Below, in pieces: positions 1 to 10,500 of a stretch of 64,000 nucleotides of DNA. The stretch's first letter is position 1; each line of letters begins with the position of its first letter. The notes beneath the pieces are model-generated. The model was not told the DNA's origin. It saw only the letters and a list, made by a program, of their open reading frames with translations, and made no database searches. This DNA comes from Paludibacteraceae bacterium (lineage in GTDB: Bacteria > Bacteroidota > Bacteroidia > Bacteroidales > Paludibacteraceae), in assembly GCA_028694915.1 (NCBI GenBank), contig JAQVJY010000002.1, forward strand, positions 1 to 64,000. The letters run 5' to 3'. The position numbers and the translations under genes were made by a program.

Positions 1-80
1 ACATCGTGCTGCCCCTCGACTTGCATGTGTTAAGCCTGTCGCTAGCGTTCATCCTGAGCCAGGATCAAACTCTTCATTGT
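1..80 (-). rRNA. rrs: 16S ribosomal RNA, 5' end only (partial)
   Basis: Read on the minus strand, the first 80 bases begin with the universal 16S start (AGAGTTTGATCCTGGCTCAG) followed by GATGAACGCTAGCGACAGGC and the CTTAACACATGCAAGTCGAG block, typical of Bacteroidetes 16S. The mature 5' end lies near base 80. The rest of the gene is beyond the left edge, so the operon is transcribed leftward out of the window. Confidence 0.97.
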
Positions 81-261
81 ATATTTTTTTTCCTGTAATC
101 GCTCAAGATTCCTTATTATTGCCGTATGACGGTCAGGTCTTCTTGTAGAGAATCACTTCTCTCCGCCTTTCCTTTCCTTATACTACATTTTTGTTGTTCA
201 TTTATATCAAAGATCTATTCGCTTATCTCGTATCAAAAAAATTTCTGACCGAAAAGGACTG

Positions 262-292
262 CAAAGGTAATACCTTTTTTCGAATCTGCAAA
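262..292 (-). promoter_or_regulatory. rRNA operon promoter, proximal (P2)
   Basis: On the minus strand a TTTG box (289-292) is followed after 19 bases by TACCTTTG (262-269), matching the Bacteroidetes -33/-7 consensus TTTG-N17-23-TAnnTTTG. It lies about 180 bases upstream of the 16S 5' end. Seen in sequence; activity is inferred. Confidence 0.75.
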
Positions 293-373
293 ACTTTTAG
301 CGATTATTTTTTATAAAAAATATAACCCGTAATCACCGCCACTTCACTCATCACTTCCCCCTGAAAGCGGATG

Positions 374-405
374 CAAAAGTAGACCTTTTTTAATTCATAT
401 CCAAA
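374..405 (-). promoter_or_regulatory. rRNA operon promoter, distal (P1)
   Basis: On the minus strand TTTG (402-405) is followed after 20 bases by TACTTTTG (374-381), a second good match to the Bacteroidetes promoter consensus, about 112 bases upstream of P2. Two tandem promoters fit a strongly expressed rRNA operon. Confidence 0.75.
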
Positions 406-613
406 CTTTATAACAACTTTTTTATAGAAAATATGAAAATAAAATGCAAGTTATTATTTATCAAATAATTAAAATTGAACCAGGTTTGCAGAAATTATGT
501 TGTACAGCATAATTCTGCTATAATCATTAGACGTATTCAGCACAAAAGACGGATTCCTAACCTTATTCCAATAATAATAACAAACGTTTTTTTTTGTAAA
601 AATAACGGCAATC

Positions 614-1906
614 TTACTTTTTTCCATAGAGTGGATCTATTTTAGTACGTACCAAAATAGCGGCCAGAATGCTTGGGATAGTACAAATACATACCCAAAT
701 AAAGAATAATGTATATCCTAGTTGTTCTTGAATCCATCCTGATACCATACTTGGGAGCATCATTCCAAGAGCCATAAAGCCTGTGGCGATTGCATAATGT
801 GCGGTTTTGTATTCACCATCGGCTATATTAATAAGGTAAAGCATGTAGGCAGTAAATCCAAATCCATATCCAAACTGCTCTAAAACGACAAAAATAGCGG
901 CCATAGATACGCTCGGTTGGTAATAAGCTAAGAAAACGTAAAATATATCTGGTAAATTAATCAGTAAGGCCATGGGAATAATCCAACGTTTAAGTCCATG
1001 ACGTGAAATTAAAATACCACCCACGATACCGCCTAATAATAATGCAGCCACTCCAAAAGTCCCATAAATAAGTCCATAAGTAGATGTGGACATATTCAAT
1101 CCACCATTTTCAAGAGTGTCTAATAAAAAAGGAGATGCTATTTTAGATAACTGTGCTTCGCCAAGACGATAGGTTAGAATAAAAAAGAACATTAAGGCCA
1201 CATCATTTTTCTGAAAAAACGTGACAAATGTATGCCCAAAATCGCTAAGCATTTCTGCGGGAGAAACCATTTTCTTGGATTCATCGGAAATGGGTTTAGG
1301 TAAAATAAAAAAATGATAAAGCGAAAAACCTATAAAAAGTGCTGCCAAAAGAAAAAAGGTCAAGCTCCATGCTAACGGGATATTGCCCTTAACAGAAGTG
1401 ATTATTTTACCTTCGGACAACAAACCCGCCAACATAACCAAAACGCCTTGGCCAAAAATGGTAGCCAAACGATAACACGTATTACGAATACCAACAAAAA
1501 AGGATTGATCACCAGATGTCAAACCCAACATATAAAAACCATCGGCAGCAATATCGTGCGTGGCCGAGCTAAAAGCGAGTAACCAGAAAAAAGCTAAAGT
1601 GACTTTTATATAAAATGTTGTAGGAATAAAAAACGCCACGCCTGCAAAACCTGCCGCGACTAGAAATTGCATCGCAATAATCCAAAAGCGTTTGGTTTTG
1701 ATTAAATCGACAAAAGGGCTCCATAATGGTTTAATAACCCAAGGCAAATAAAGCCACCCCGTATAAAAAGCGATGTCGCTATTAGACATACCTAGATTTT
1801 TATACATCACGACGGCAATAGTCATAACTGCCACATAAGGCAAACCTTGGGCAAAATACAGCGTAGGAACCCATTTCCAGGGCGATTTCTTGTGAGATTG
1901 ATTCAT
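614..1906 (-). CDS. AmpG-like MFS muropeptide permease
   Basis: Inner-membrane transporter of the major facilitator superfamily resembling AmpG, which brings GlcNAc-anhydroMurNAc peptides or disaccharides into the cytosol. The N-terminal region (FAQGLPYVAVMTIAVVMYKN, then PWVIKPLWSPFVD) parallels the AmpG signature, and SATHDIAADGF parallels AmpG SASQDI-type motifs. About 12 hydrophobic segments fill roughly 430 residues, a normal length. An in-frame ATG exists at 1921, but the ATG at 1906 sits one base after the stop of the upstream SpoIID-domain gene (TAATATG), so restart at 1906 is more likely. It is the last gene of the minus-strand peptidoglycan operon. The substrate is inferred from family and context; a related acetyl-CoA-type transporter cannot be excluded. 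Confidence 0.82.
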   Translation of the reverse strand: MNQSHKKSPWKWVPTLYFAQGLPYVAVMTIAVVMYKNLGMSNSDIAFYTGWLYLPWVIKPLWSPFVDLIKTKRFWIIAMQFLVAAGFAGVAFFIPTTFYIKVTLAFFWLLAFSSATHDIAADGFYMLGLTSGDQSFFVGIRNTCYRLATIFGQGVLVMLAGLLSEGKIITSVKGNIPLAWSLTFFLLAALFIGFSLYHFFILPKPISDESKKMVSPAEMLSDFGHTFVTFFQKNDVALMFFFILTYRLGEAQLSKIASPFLLDTLENGGLNMSTSTYGLIYGTFGVAALLLGGIVGGILISRHGLKRWIIPMALLINLPDIFYVFLAYYQPSVSMAAIFVVLEQFGYGFGFTAYMLYLINIADGEYKTAHYAIATGFMALGMMLPSMVSGWIQEQLGYTLFFIWVCICTIPSILAAILVRTKIDPLYGKK

Positions 1907-1907
1907 A

Positions 1908-3326
1908 TTAATAAGCGGCATTTAATGTAGCACCTCGAAAATAGTGTTTTAAAATTTGATCGTACGTGTAACCTTTGGCGCCCATTACGGCAGCACCTAT
2001 TTGACATAACCCAACGCCATGACCCCAGCCTGCTCCCGTAAGAACAAAGCCATCGGTTGTTTTATCGACCACAAAGGCAGAGCTATGCAAATGTGATTCT
2101 GAAAGCCATTTGCGAATTTCCAACTCTTTACCAATAATGAGCGTACGTTTGGTGCCTATAATTTGTAGCTTTGTAAGACGACCTGATGCGCCCCGCTCTA
2201 TCGGAATCAAATCTACCACTGTTCCAAAATCAATACCAGAACGTTTTTTTAATAACTCCGATAATTGTTCTGTGGAATACTGTACTTTCCAACGGTAGAA
2301 ATCCTGCGTTTCCTGGTCGTATTGATTGAGCACTTGACTCAAAATTTGTTGGTCGGATGTATTACAAAATGCATCAGGCGAAGTGCGAATCCAGCGTTCG
2401 GCATTTTCCTCGACGGTTAAATCAGGTAATTCACCGTATGAAGCATCGTCGCGTACAGGCGTGAGATAATCATGATGCTCGTCAGCCCAACAGCTTTCAA
2501 ACAGTTCGGAAACGCCGCCACACGATTTTGAAAAACGAGCATCACAGATTTCACCTTTGTAAACCAACACTTCGCCACGTGTTTCATCGATAGCTTGACG
2601 AACTAATAATGTACGCGCGCGCGCGATTCCTTGGTAGCGTTGACAGTGGTCGTCGGCACAAACATCAAATAATTGATGCGCATCACGTTCATACCATTTT
2701 ATCAACGTGTCGTCAGACGTGTTTTGTTGAGCAAGGTGTGATTCCGATTTAGGTTTATTCCACATGGGTGCCAAAAGCCAACTCCGAGAAATAACCGCAT
2801 GTGCTTTGAGAAATTCCAACGAAGCGGTTGCACTCATTTCTGAGGCGATAACAGAATATAAATAATCTTCAGAAGCAATATCGTTAATAGCCCAAAGCGT
2901 ATCGTTGTCAATTATCACTCTCAATGCGCCTTGAAACTGCTGATGCTCGCGCCGTTCCCAATGAAATTCAATGCCGATAGTGACATCCTTGAGTTCAAAA
3001 ACCGCATCCTTTTGTTGAGGTTCAAATACAAGCTCATCAAAATAATGATTCTCAAATTGAATTTTACCAGCAACCAATTCTGCAGAAAAAGAACCTGTGT
3101 AATGCTCTTTTGTTTGAGCACAACGAAAATCGCCATGCAGTTGGAATTTCAATATTGGCTGAGACATAATACCCACGGCAATCACTGGTTCGTGAGCAGC
3201 TTTTGGTAATTGTTCTTCGGTAAATAATGCTTGAGCGTCAGAAATGGGTTCAAAATCGAAATCGGGCACAAACGTATTACCAACACCTTCAGTCGTTTTT
3301 TCTTTATATGGAAATGCTATGGCCAT
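1908..3326 (-). CDS. SpoIID/LytB-domain protein, apparently cytosolic
   Basis: Contains a SpoIID/LytB domain at about residues 130-470. The segment with SEM (Glu163) followed by LEFLKAHAVISRSWLL matches the conserved region whose Glu is catalytic in SpoIID lytic transglycosylases. The C-terminal signature GAGWGHGVGLCQIGA (431-445) followed by GYTYDQILKHYFRG is textbook for the family. Residues 1-130 are a separate beta-rich region I do not recognise. The N-terminus (MAIAFPYKEKTTEG) has no signal peptide or membrane segment, unlike SpoIID of endospore formers, so it is predicted to be cytosolic. Its start overlaps the DUF4922 gene by 10 bases and its stop abuts the AmpG-like start, suggesting translational coupling. 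I infer action on imported muropeptide sugars; the reaction is unproven. Confidence 0.85.
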   Translation of the reverse strand: MAIAFPYKEKTTEGVGNTFVPDFDFEPISDAQALFTEEQLPKAAHEPVIAVGIMSQPILKFQLHGDFRCAQTKEHYTGSFSAELVAGKIQFENHYFDELVFEPQQKDAVFELKDVTIGIEFHWERREHQQFQGALRVIIDNDTLWAINDIASEDYLYSVIASEMSATASLEFLKAHAVISRSWLLAPMWNKPKSESHLAQQNTSDDTLIKWYERDAHQLFDVCADDHCQRYQGIARARTLLVRQAIDETRGEVLVYKGEICDARFSKSCGGVSELFESCWADEHHDYLTPVRDDASYGELPDLTVEENAERWIRTSPDAFCNTSDQQILSQVLNQYDQETQDFYRWKVQYSTEQLSELLKKRSGIDFGTVVDLIPIERGASGRLTKLQIIGTKRTLIIGKELEIRKWLSESHLHSSAFVVDKTTDGFVLTGAGWGHGVGLCQIGAAVMGAKGYTYDQILKHYFRGATLNAAY

Positions 3327-4201
3327 ATTATTCGCGTTGATTGTGTTAAAATATCACGGATGTCGTCTTTAGTTATACGTTCAAAATGAGCGCGTACCGG
3401 CGTAATAAAAACGCCCGACATTTCAACCGTTGCTGGACTTACGAGCAACTGTTCATCGCTTTGTGCGGTATATTGCCAAGGACGAAAATGCGCACGTGGC
3501 AAGACCAACGTATAATACGTATCGTCCTCATAAAAACAGACAATATTCATCATCGGTTCTTCCGATGGATGCGATTGAAGCATCTGGTATAACTCAGAAA
3601 AATCGTATTCAGCAGATTCTACAGTTTTAGATTCCAGCGCCACAACCGTGCGTAAATAATTGAGAATCGTAAAATATGGCGTATTAGAAACTGGCGTTTT
3701 TAAACGAAAATAGTCGTTAACAAGAGGCAAAAAAGATTTAGTGCCTGCCTGAAAATGCATGTGATCTGGAGCAGAAGCACCGCACTGAGGACCATTATAA
3801 AAAATAATGAGTTCGGGCAACGCCTTCGCCAAAGTGAGCATATCGGCAAAATAGGGACGAATTAGTTGTGGTACGTGCGCACGCCTCGGAATGGTAAAAT
3901 GCTGAGGAAAAATAGGAAATGGATTGACCAAAATGGTATAGTCGCCAAATTCAACGCATTGCTGTTCTTTTGGTCTATTTTCAGCGCACAAAAAACAAGG
4001 TCGTTCAGCAATTGTTTTGGCATCTATTTTGGCACCCGACGACACCATACGAGCTGGATTAAACTGCACAACAATTTGAAACGCCCCAAAATCGACTATT
4101 TTAGAACAGACCGAATTCAAGTCATTGAAATTCTGATGCGCCAGCTCCCAATTTTGTAGTTGGCTGGTAAATAAAGCGTTTACTTGTTCCTGAATTGTCA
4201 T
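3317..4201 (-). CDS. DUF4922 protein, HIT/GalT-like with HxHxQ motif
   Basis: A 294-residue cytosolic protein of the DUF4922 family. It carries a CFLC motif (Cys69, Cys72) followed by ENRP, an NPFPIFPQHFTIPRRAH segment, and DHMHFQAG with His147-x-His149-x-Gln151. The HxHxQ triad is the signature of GalT and Ap4A-phosphorylase-type nucleotidyltransferases and phosphorylases in the HIT superfamily, where the middle His is nucleotidylated. It sits between the acyltransferase (34-base gap) and the SpoIID gene (10-base overlap). Nucleotidyl transfer or phosphorolysis of a sugar nucleotide is therefore a reasonable inference, perhaps on an amino sugar released by peptidoglycan recycling; the substrate is unknown. 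Confidence 0.8.
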   Translation of the reverse strand: MTIQEQVNALFTSQLQNWELAHQNFNDLNSVCSKIVDFGAFQIVVQFNPARMVSSGAKIDAKTIAERPCFLCAENRPKEQQCVEFGDYTILVNPFPIFPQHFTIPRRAHVPQLIRPYFADMLTLAKALPELIIFYNGPQCGASAPDHMHFQAGTKSFLPLVNDYFRLKTPVSNTPYFTILNYLRTVVALESKTVESAEYDFSELYQMLQSHPSEEPMMNIVCFYEDDTYYTLVLPRAHFRPWQYTAQSDEQLLVSPATVEMSGVFITPVRAHFERITKDDIRDILTQSTRIIWP

Positions 4202-4235
4202 AGATTCATATTGCTAGAATTGTATAGCCATGCTA

Positions 4236-5327
4236 TTAAACGGATTTTTTTTGACTCAATTTTGACTCAATTCTATTCTGTATCTGCTCTGATTTATTTG
4301 ACAAGAAATCGACAATAGGATTAGTCACAATGAGTCGCAGTTTGTCTAACAAAACAACGCCAACCATCAAAACTACCACGATTAATAAAGCTATTCCTAC
4401 AGTTTGAGGCGTTAAAATACCATACGTTTGGTTGATACGCACGAACCATTCGCGAAAAAAGAAATGGTCGTGCACCAAATAAATAGCCAACACCGAACCC
4501 GCAAACCAATTGATAACACGAGCCTGAAATGCCAGTTGCTTAAAGGCCAAAAATAACGCCACAGACGACAGCACTAACAATGGATTATTGTACTGAAACT
4601 GTTTGAACATGTTGGCAAAATTCCCCACATAAAACTGCCGAAAAGCGATAAGACCTATCACTAACGACACGCCAACGTATACTCCCCAAGAGACACTACT
4701 TTTAATCCGAATAGAAGATTCAAAACGACGTAAAAGTTGCCCCATGTAATAGATAAAGACAAAATGTAACACATTGTATCCAGTCTCATTTATATAAGTA
4801 GACCCCAAATGAAAACCAAACCAAAATGTCAAAACACTTAACAAAATAAGTCCATAAATAGCCTCTTTGGAAGTAAAAGCCACTACCGCTTTATTGATAA
4901 ATGGTGACAAAAACATCAATCCTACATAACACGTAATAAACCAACCAGAATGGAGAAACACCTCTTCTAATGGTTGTAACGAAAAGACATAAGCCGTATG
5001 ATGCGTATACGCCACAAGTACATCGTAAGCATACGAGTAAAGCAAACAAGTAATGAGTAACGCATAAAAAGACTTGAATTTGAGTTTAATGCCATAAAAG
5101 CCAGAGATAAGCAAAAAACTATTGACGCCCACCACAAAAAACGCATTCAAAAGAATCAAACTAGCAGCCACAGGAATGTTCCCAACGGGGAAAATAGAAG
5201 GCTCACCCAATGAAAACCTCCACATTTGCGTTCCGTGCACAATCATATGATGCAACACAATAAAAGCCATTGCCACAATACGCAACAACTCAAAGTTAGA
5301 ATCTCTTGTTGTTTGGTTTTTCTTCAT
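4236..5327 (-). CDS. acyltransferase family 3 membrane protein
   Basis: A 363-residue integral membrane protein with about ten hydrophobic segments. The start NFELLRIVAMAFIVLHHMIVHG matches acyltransferase-3 (OatA/NodX type) proteins, whose N-terminal helix carries the Arg and the catalytic HH pair. These enzymes O-acylate extracytoplasmic sugars. It lies inside the peptidoglycan operon, 62 bases downstream of a small secreted protein and 34 bases upstream of the DUF4922 gene, so acetylation of a wall or surface glycan is plausible. There is no fused SGNH domain. The acceptor cannot be told from sequence. Confidence 0.85.
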   Translation of the reverse strand: MKKNQTTRDSNFELLRIVAMAFIVLHHMIVHGTQMWRFSLGEPSIFPVGNIPVAASLILLNAFFVVGVNSFLLISGFYGIKLKFKSFYALLITCLLYSYAYDVLVAYTHHTAYVFSLQPLEEVFLHSGWFITCYVGLMFLSPFINKAVVAFTSKEAIYGLILLSVLTFWFGFHLGSTYINETGYNVLHFVFIYYMGQLLRRFESSIRIKSSVSWGVYVGVSLVIGLIAFRQFYVGNFANMFKQFQYNNPLLVLSSVALFLAFKQLAFQARVINWFAGSVLAIYLVHDHFFFREWFVRINQTYGILTPQTVGIALLIVVVLMVGVVLLDKLRLIVTNPIVDFLSNKSEQIQNRIESKLSQKKSV

Positions 5328-5389
5328 TATTTTAAATTCATATCAATGTTATATTTTAGCCATATAGAGGATACGCGAAACAAGGATTA

Positions 5390-6049
5390 CTAATCCTGCC
5401 AGATTGGATACAATAACAATTTTTTAAAAGTCATTTTTTTACAATCAGTATCAAATGTAAATATTTGCTTTGTATGAATGTCTTTCAATATAAGACTGGT
5501 GTTTTGATATACATATTCCCCCTCCAAAATAACTTGTTGACCACATAAATATTGAAATGTTTTATTTTTATATAATTGAAGGAAACATCCATTATTGAAT
5601 GGTTTATCATTATTAATAAGTGAAAAGAAACGGATATTATTAAGGTCAATCACGTTCTTTTCATAAGCATAATATGCGACAACACCTCGTTTATGTTTTA
5701 ATATTTTTAAATTTACTTCTTGTGCCAATAAAACGGAATCTTGACAAGTAAATTTCATGATTTCTTTATCCTTAAAATAACAAGTAATAGTATCATTTTC
5801 AATAGTGTAACTATCACTAAATAACCCATAGGTATATAGAATATCATCCGATTCAAAATCCTCAAGAGAAATCGAATATTGAAAATCTTTCAAGAAACAG
5901 ATATTTATATATTTTTGTGGATATATAAAAAGTTCTTTACTATTATCTTGATGATAATAAATAGTAAAACAATAGTTTCTTTGAATTTGTGCACAGGAAT
6001 AGGATACAAATCCAATTATAAGAAGTATTAGAATGATTGCCCTTTTCAT
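5390..6049 (-). CDS. hypothetical secreted or lipoprotein
   Basis: A 219-residue protein I do not recognise. The N-terminus MKRAIILILLIIGFVSYSCA is a signal peptide ending in a lipobox-like SYSC, so it may be a lipoprotein anchored in the envelope. The remainder is rich in Tyr, Phe, Ile and Asn and looks beta-rich, with many Cys (for example ITCYF, FTCQD, YLCGQ). It is more AT-rich than its neighbours and lies between the glycosyltransferase (12-base gap) and the acyltransferase, which suggests it is a recent or lineage-specific addition to the operon. Confidence 0.7.
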   Translation of the reverse strand: MKRAIILILLIIGFVSYSCAQIQRNYCFTIYYHQDNSKELFIYPQKYINICFLKDFQYSISLEDFESDDILYTYGLFSDSYTIENDTITCYFKDKEIMKFTCQDSVLLAQEVNLKILKHKRGVVAYYAYEKNVIDLNNIRFFSLINNDKPFNNGCFLQLYKNKTFQYLCGQQVILEGEYVYQNTSLILKDIHTKQIFTFDTDCKKMTFKKLLLYPIWQD

Positions 6050-6061
6050 AACAATAACTTT

Positions 6062-7537
6062 TTAGTGACACTGCTTTTCTTCATTATTTCCATTCATCCG
6101 CATACGAGCGATAAGCTCAAAGGTGCGAATTTTATCTTTATACAAATTGTTGGCATTTTGTTTCACAATATCCAGTGCGGCATCGGAATTGCCTTCCCAT
6201 CTGCGGCACAAATAGAGCGATTGATAAATACGCCCAATTTGGTAATCACGCGAAAAACGCAATCCCAGCGCATAATCTTCGCCATAACTGGTATTTGGCA
6301 CACGGATTTCGCGCAACAACGGCGTATAAAAAGCCCGTGGAGCGCCTAAACCGTTGATACGAAGTGCATTGTTTCGGCCATTGTCAGGCGTCCATTCCTT
6401 ATGGTCAATCAATCCTGGGGCAATCACTTCCATATCGCCATTGGTCATGGTATAAGAACCAACCAGCATAGCGCAATTTTGTTCGTAAAAAGCATCAACT
6501 ATAGTTTGCAACGTATGTTCGTCTTGGTACACATCGTCGGAATCCAACTGAACCGCAAATCGACCACAATCCTTATAATCAACGCCCACATTCCAACAAC
6601 CACCAATACCCAAATCGGTACGATTAGGAATGAGATGCACCACGCGCGAATCCTGTTGAGCATATTTCTCAATAATTTCAGGCGTTTTATCGGTCGAAAA
6701 ATTATCGATGATAAGTAAGTTGAACGGGAATTTCGTTTGTTGTTTCAACACCGATTTGATGGCATCTTCGAGTGTCCGCTCACGGTTACGAACGGGAATA
6801 ATAACCGACGCTTGATAGTCGAAAACTTGTTCGTCAAACTGAATGGCTTTAAATGTTGGCGCCAAATAACCACCAATACATTTCAAATGGTCGGTACAAG
6901 CCGCTTCCATTTCTAATTGTACCGCCCGATTTTTCGGATCGACATAATCAAATTGCTTTTCGCCACTTTGACGCATATCGTGCTCAACTTCGGTATACAA
7001 ATATTCGTTGATGTGTAAAATCGGTGCGGATTGACTTACTTTTAAACGTAAATCGTACAAACCTGCAAAGGTGTATGCAACAGACATCTGTGCCACTGCT
7101 TTTTTGAGTTCTGTAGCATTATAAACCAACACTGACCCAAAATTAAAATCGTCGCGTAAACTGCCCAACTGATAATCGATAGTTGGTACAGAAGCACGCG
7201 TTCCATTTTTCAGTTCATAGTAATCGGAATAGAGCAAGCCAGCATTAGCCGAAGTTGCTAAATGATAAAATCGCTCCAAGGCATATTGCCCCAATTCGAG
7301 TGGCGTGTATTTGGTATAAATCAGTGATAATGGAGCATCGGAATGAGCTGCTATTTGAGCTATCGTGTTAGTACTTGTCAAGCTGTCAACAGATAACGTC
7401 ACACAATCAGGATAAGTACAACCGTTGGTTGATAATAAATAAATAGTGCCAACAAAAGCCGATTGGCGCAAGCCTTCAATCGTTGTTTTTAATTGTGTGG
7501 CATCTTGTGCCGGAATGAAGCAATTAATTTTTTTCAT
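6062..7537 (-). CDS. family 2 glycosyltransferase, two-part
   Basis: The C-terminal half is a GT-A family 2 glycosyltransferase: [20 protein letters not shown] starts the nucleotide-sugar fold, and [12 protein letters not shown] carries the DxD metal motif. About 240 residues precede it, with no clear motif; they may be a second, degenerate GT-A domain. There is no signal peptide or membrane span, so it is cytosolic. An in-frame ATG at 7558 would overlap the amidase gene; the ATG at 7537 ([11 protein letters not shown]) lies just 5 bases past the amidase stop and is my preferred start. The sugar is unknown; operon position suggests cell-wall or surface-glycan work. Confidence 0.85.
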   Translation of the reverse strand: MKKINCFIPAQDATQLKTTIEGLRQSAFVGTIYLLSTNGCTYPDCVTLSVDSLTSTNTIAQIAAHSDAPLSLIYTKYTPLELGQYALERFYHLATSANAGLLYSDYYELKNGTRASVPTIDYQLGSLRDDFNFGSVLVYNATELKKAVAQMSVAYTFAGLYDLRLKVSQSAPILHINEYLYTEVEHDMRQSGEKQFDYVDPKNRAVQLEMEAACTDHLKCIGGYLAPTFKAIQFDEQVFDYQASVIIPVRNRERTLEDAIKSVLKQQTKFPFNLLIIDNFSTDKTPEIIEKYAQQDSRVVHLIPNRTDLGIGGCWNVGVDYKDCGRFAVQLDSDDVYQDEHTLQTIVDAFYEQNCAMLVGSYTMTNGDMEVIAPGLIDHKEWTPDNGRNNALRINGLGAPRAFYTPLLREIRVPNTSYGEDYALGLRFSRDYQIGRIYQSLYLCRRWEGNSDAALDIVKQNANNLYKDKIRTFELIARMRMNGNNEEKQCH

Positions 7538-7544
7538 AGTTGTT

Positions 7545-10500
7545 TTATTGTTCGTCAATTAAAAAGCGCATAATCTGTCGCATCAAATCGTCACGCATCG
7601 CATCAGACGTAAGTGATTCAAATGGGAATCCGAAAACCAACGTGCGATAGGTGCCTTTGTGAGCCACTGCGGCACTTATATTATTCTGCCCGTAACGCAT
7701 AATCGTAAATGCATTTTTGTTGGCAGGCTCAATTCCATCGGGCGACTCCACGTGATATTGTACTGAATTTAATGCCGTGCAAAACTCAAATTTGCCTGTA
7801 AATGAGCTATTCGGTGCATACACGGCCGACACATTTCCTTTTTGCGCAGCTCGGTCGGTTCGCCACGTATAGTTCAAAATAGATTCGGCAAAACGTTTGT
7901 CGGCATCACTCACCGAAGACGATTTCCATAAATCGGTGCCAACATAAGCACCACTCACCACCAACGCTCCACCTTGCAAACAATAGTCGGTTAACGCCTT
8001 TTGCATAGAGGGCGTGAAGGTTTTAAAATCCGCTGTCGTTCTATTTGTACCCAAAAACGACTGTTTTTGTTTTCCTAAAATGAAATCAACAGCTTTGTAA
8101 TCGGCTAAATTAATGCAGCGGTCTTCCACTGCCTCATTGCTACTCGACACAAACGAATAACCTGCTTTCACAAGTGATTTACCATGAACAAGTGGATAAT
8201 CAAATGTATTACCAGCGATGATTTCCGTTTCATAATCGCTGTTACTAGCTCCCCAACCAGGCGCATCGTCGTCACGCCAAGGTTCTAAACGCGAGAATTC
8301 ATGTTGTGCACCTACATAAGAAATGTTTCGTACATAAGGCACTCCGGCATCCAACCAATCGGGAAATCCTGCAAAATCGCCAGACGAAAATCCTTCAGGA
8401 GCAGAAATTCGGTCGAAACCATTCACAACCAAAACGGTATGTGTGGCGCGACTATTTTTGCAAACCGACAAAATTTCAGAGGGGAAACTGGCGCCACCAT
8501 CGTTCACCGCCACCACTTTGTAACTATAAAGTTTATCGGCTAAAACAGGTAATTTGCAAGTCGTTTCATGTACCAAAACACCATTATCAAAACCGCCATC
8601 ATTCACACGTGTATACACTACGTAAGCGTTAGGAAAAGCCGTTGATTCGAGTGTATCGGTCACAGAACGCCAACTGAGCAGAACGCTATCGCCTGCTAAC
8701 TGAGCAGAAAAATGACTGATAGGTAATGGCTGTACCACGTAAGGTGCGCCATTTTGAACGGACAAAAAGCGCAAAATTCCTTTATAAATAGAGCGACAAA
8801 CCGTAAATTGAAAACGTGGATCTAACCCAAACTGCATATCGGTAAAATTTTGATGCGACAGCAATTCGAGCAACATCGTTGGCACTTCTGGACGACGCGA
8901 TTCGGCATACGACTTATTCCACAACCCACGGAATGACCAATTCGGATCGTACAATTTACGCATATCATTCACAATAGACATCGCCACCAAATCGGTTAAA
9001 TCGCGAGACGCGTAGCGCGATTGCCCATTGGGAAAGAGTAATTTAGTATCTTCATTGGTTAATTGCGTCGTATAAATACCAAGTGTACCCACAATGGTAT
9101 CTTTTTTACAGCCAGCATCGCTATGAAAACCAAGTGCCAAATCAATTGGAATGCCTAAACCTGTGGCATTGGGAACATTTACCGAACTTTGATTAAGCCA
9201 ATTCACCCAAATTCCACGCGAAACATAATCATCCATGTAATCATTAAATCCATTGGAATAACGATAAACTTCGGTTGGCGCGCCAGCCCATTGCAACCAA
9301 TAACGTCCAGCTTCGAGGTAACGAGCGCGACCAGAAGTTTGACATTCGGAAGTGGCAAAACAAGACAACATACGCGTGCTACGTGGCTTCACAGAATCGA
9401 GCAAATTGCTATCAGCCAAACAGCGCAACATATTACCCATACCGCCACCAAAACGAGCAGCATCAGCTACCACCAAACCACCAGAAACGCTTTGATTGGT
9501 CAAACTCACTTTTCCGAAATCGGGACGTACGCCTTTTTTAAAATGAAACGTGCCTAAATAAATCCACGTGCCGCCGCCCATTTTTTGATTCACCGTAAAT
9601 TCTGTCACACCACCCGCATGATGCACTTTATAATGCGCATCGGTAACGCTAGCTGTATCACTTTTATACGCTATTGCAACGGCATAATCACCATCGGCAG
9701 GAATATTGGGAATCCATTCAAAGGTGACATGGGAAACCGTGTCACTTTGAACCACACGACAAGTGCCTTCTTTAAACGGATTTTGAGTGTCGTTGTAAAC
9801 AGCTCGTTTATGAGCAAAACCCAACGTATCTCGACATATAATAGCATGCGAATCGCATATTTCGCTATAAAACGAAGTGGTCACGGAGTCATCATTATCC
9901 ACAATCACTTCGTGCGTTTGCGTATCGCGTTCACGAGGTAAAAACACATTAGCGCCTGCATTTTCGAGCATCGGAAGCAAATAGGGCAACACGTACGACA
10001 TGGTAAATTTATCTTCCACCGTTTCAAAAACACGGGCTCGTTGCCAACGCCAGCGATCAGTTCGTTGGTCGAAATACCAACCATGACCATGCCACAAGGC
10101 AATGTTGCGATTAGTTAATCCTAAAGGAGCTAAATAGGGTTTAGACGTATTGGTAATAAAAGCCGAAGGCGTTTTATTAGTTAGCGACAAGCGTAATGAA
10201 TCAACTGTATTATCACGATAAGCATTCGGAATGAGTGAAGAAATAGGCATCTCATCGGCATAAATAACTACCTTGTATTTCGGATAATTATCAGCTATCA
10301 GTTGAGCAACTTCGCTATTCATGCGCTCTACCAATTCCGGACGAAATGGAATAGAGCCAAAATAACCGTTAGCAAACACACTAAACGTTTTAGTGCGTTT
10401 ATTGACATTGACGCCTTTTAAATTGAACTTACCAAACGTTTGGTATTGAGTGGCATAACCATCCATCCATGTAGCGATGTCCGATTTTAATGCTTTTAAA

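Larger units (their letters stand above)
81..613. other. gene-free stretch: rRNA leader and promoter region, then AT-rich spacer
   Basis: Bases 81-260 are the 16S leader on the minus strand. The two promoters lie at 262-405. Bases 410-613 are AT-rich and hold the downstream end of the AmpG-like gene's operon; I see no ORF or clear terminator hairpin there. Confidence 0.6.

Noticed and set aside
8301-8632. Overlapping plus-strand ORFs inside the amidase gene
   Set aside because: They are shadows of the coding strand, with no start signals and no recognisable composition.
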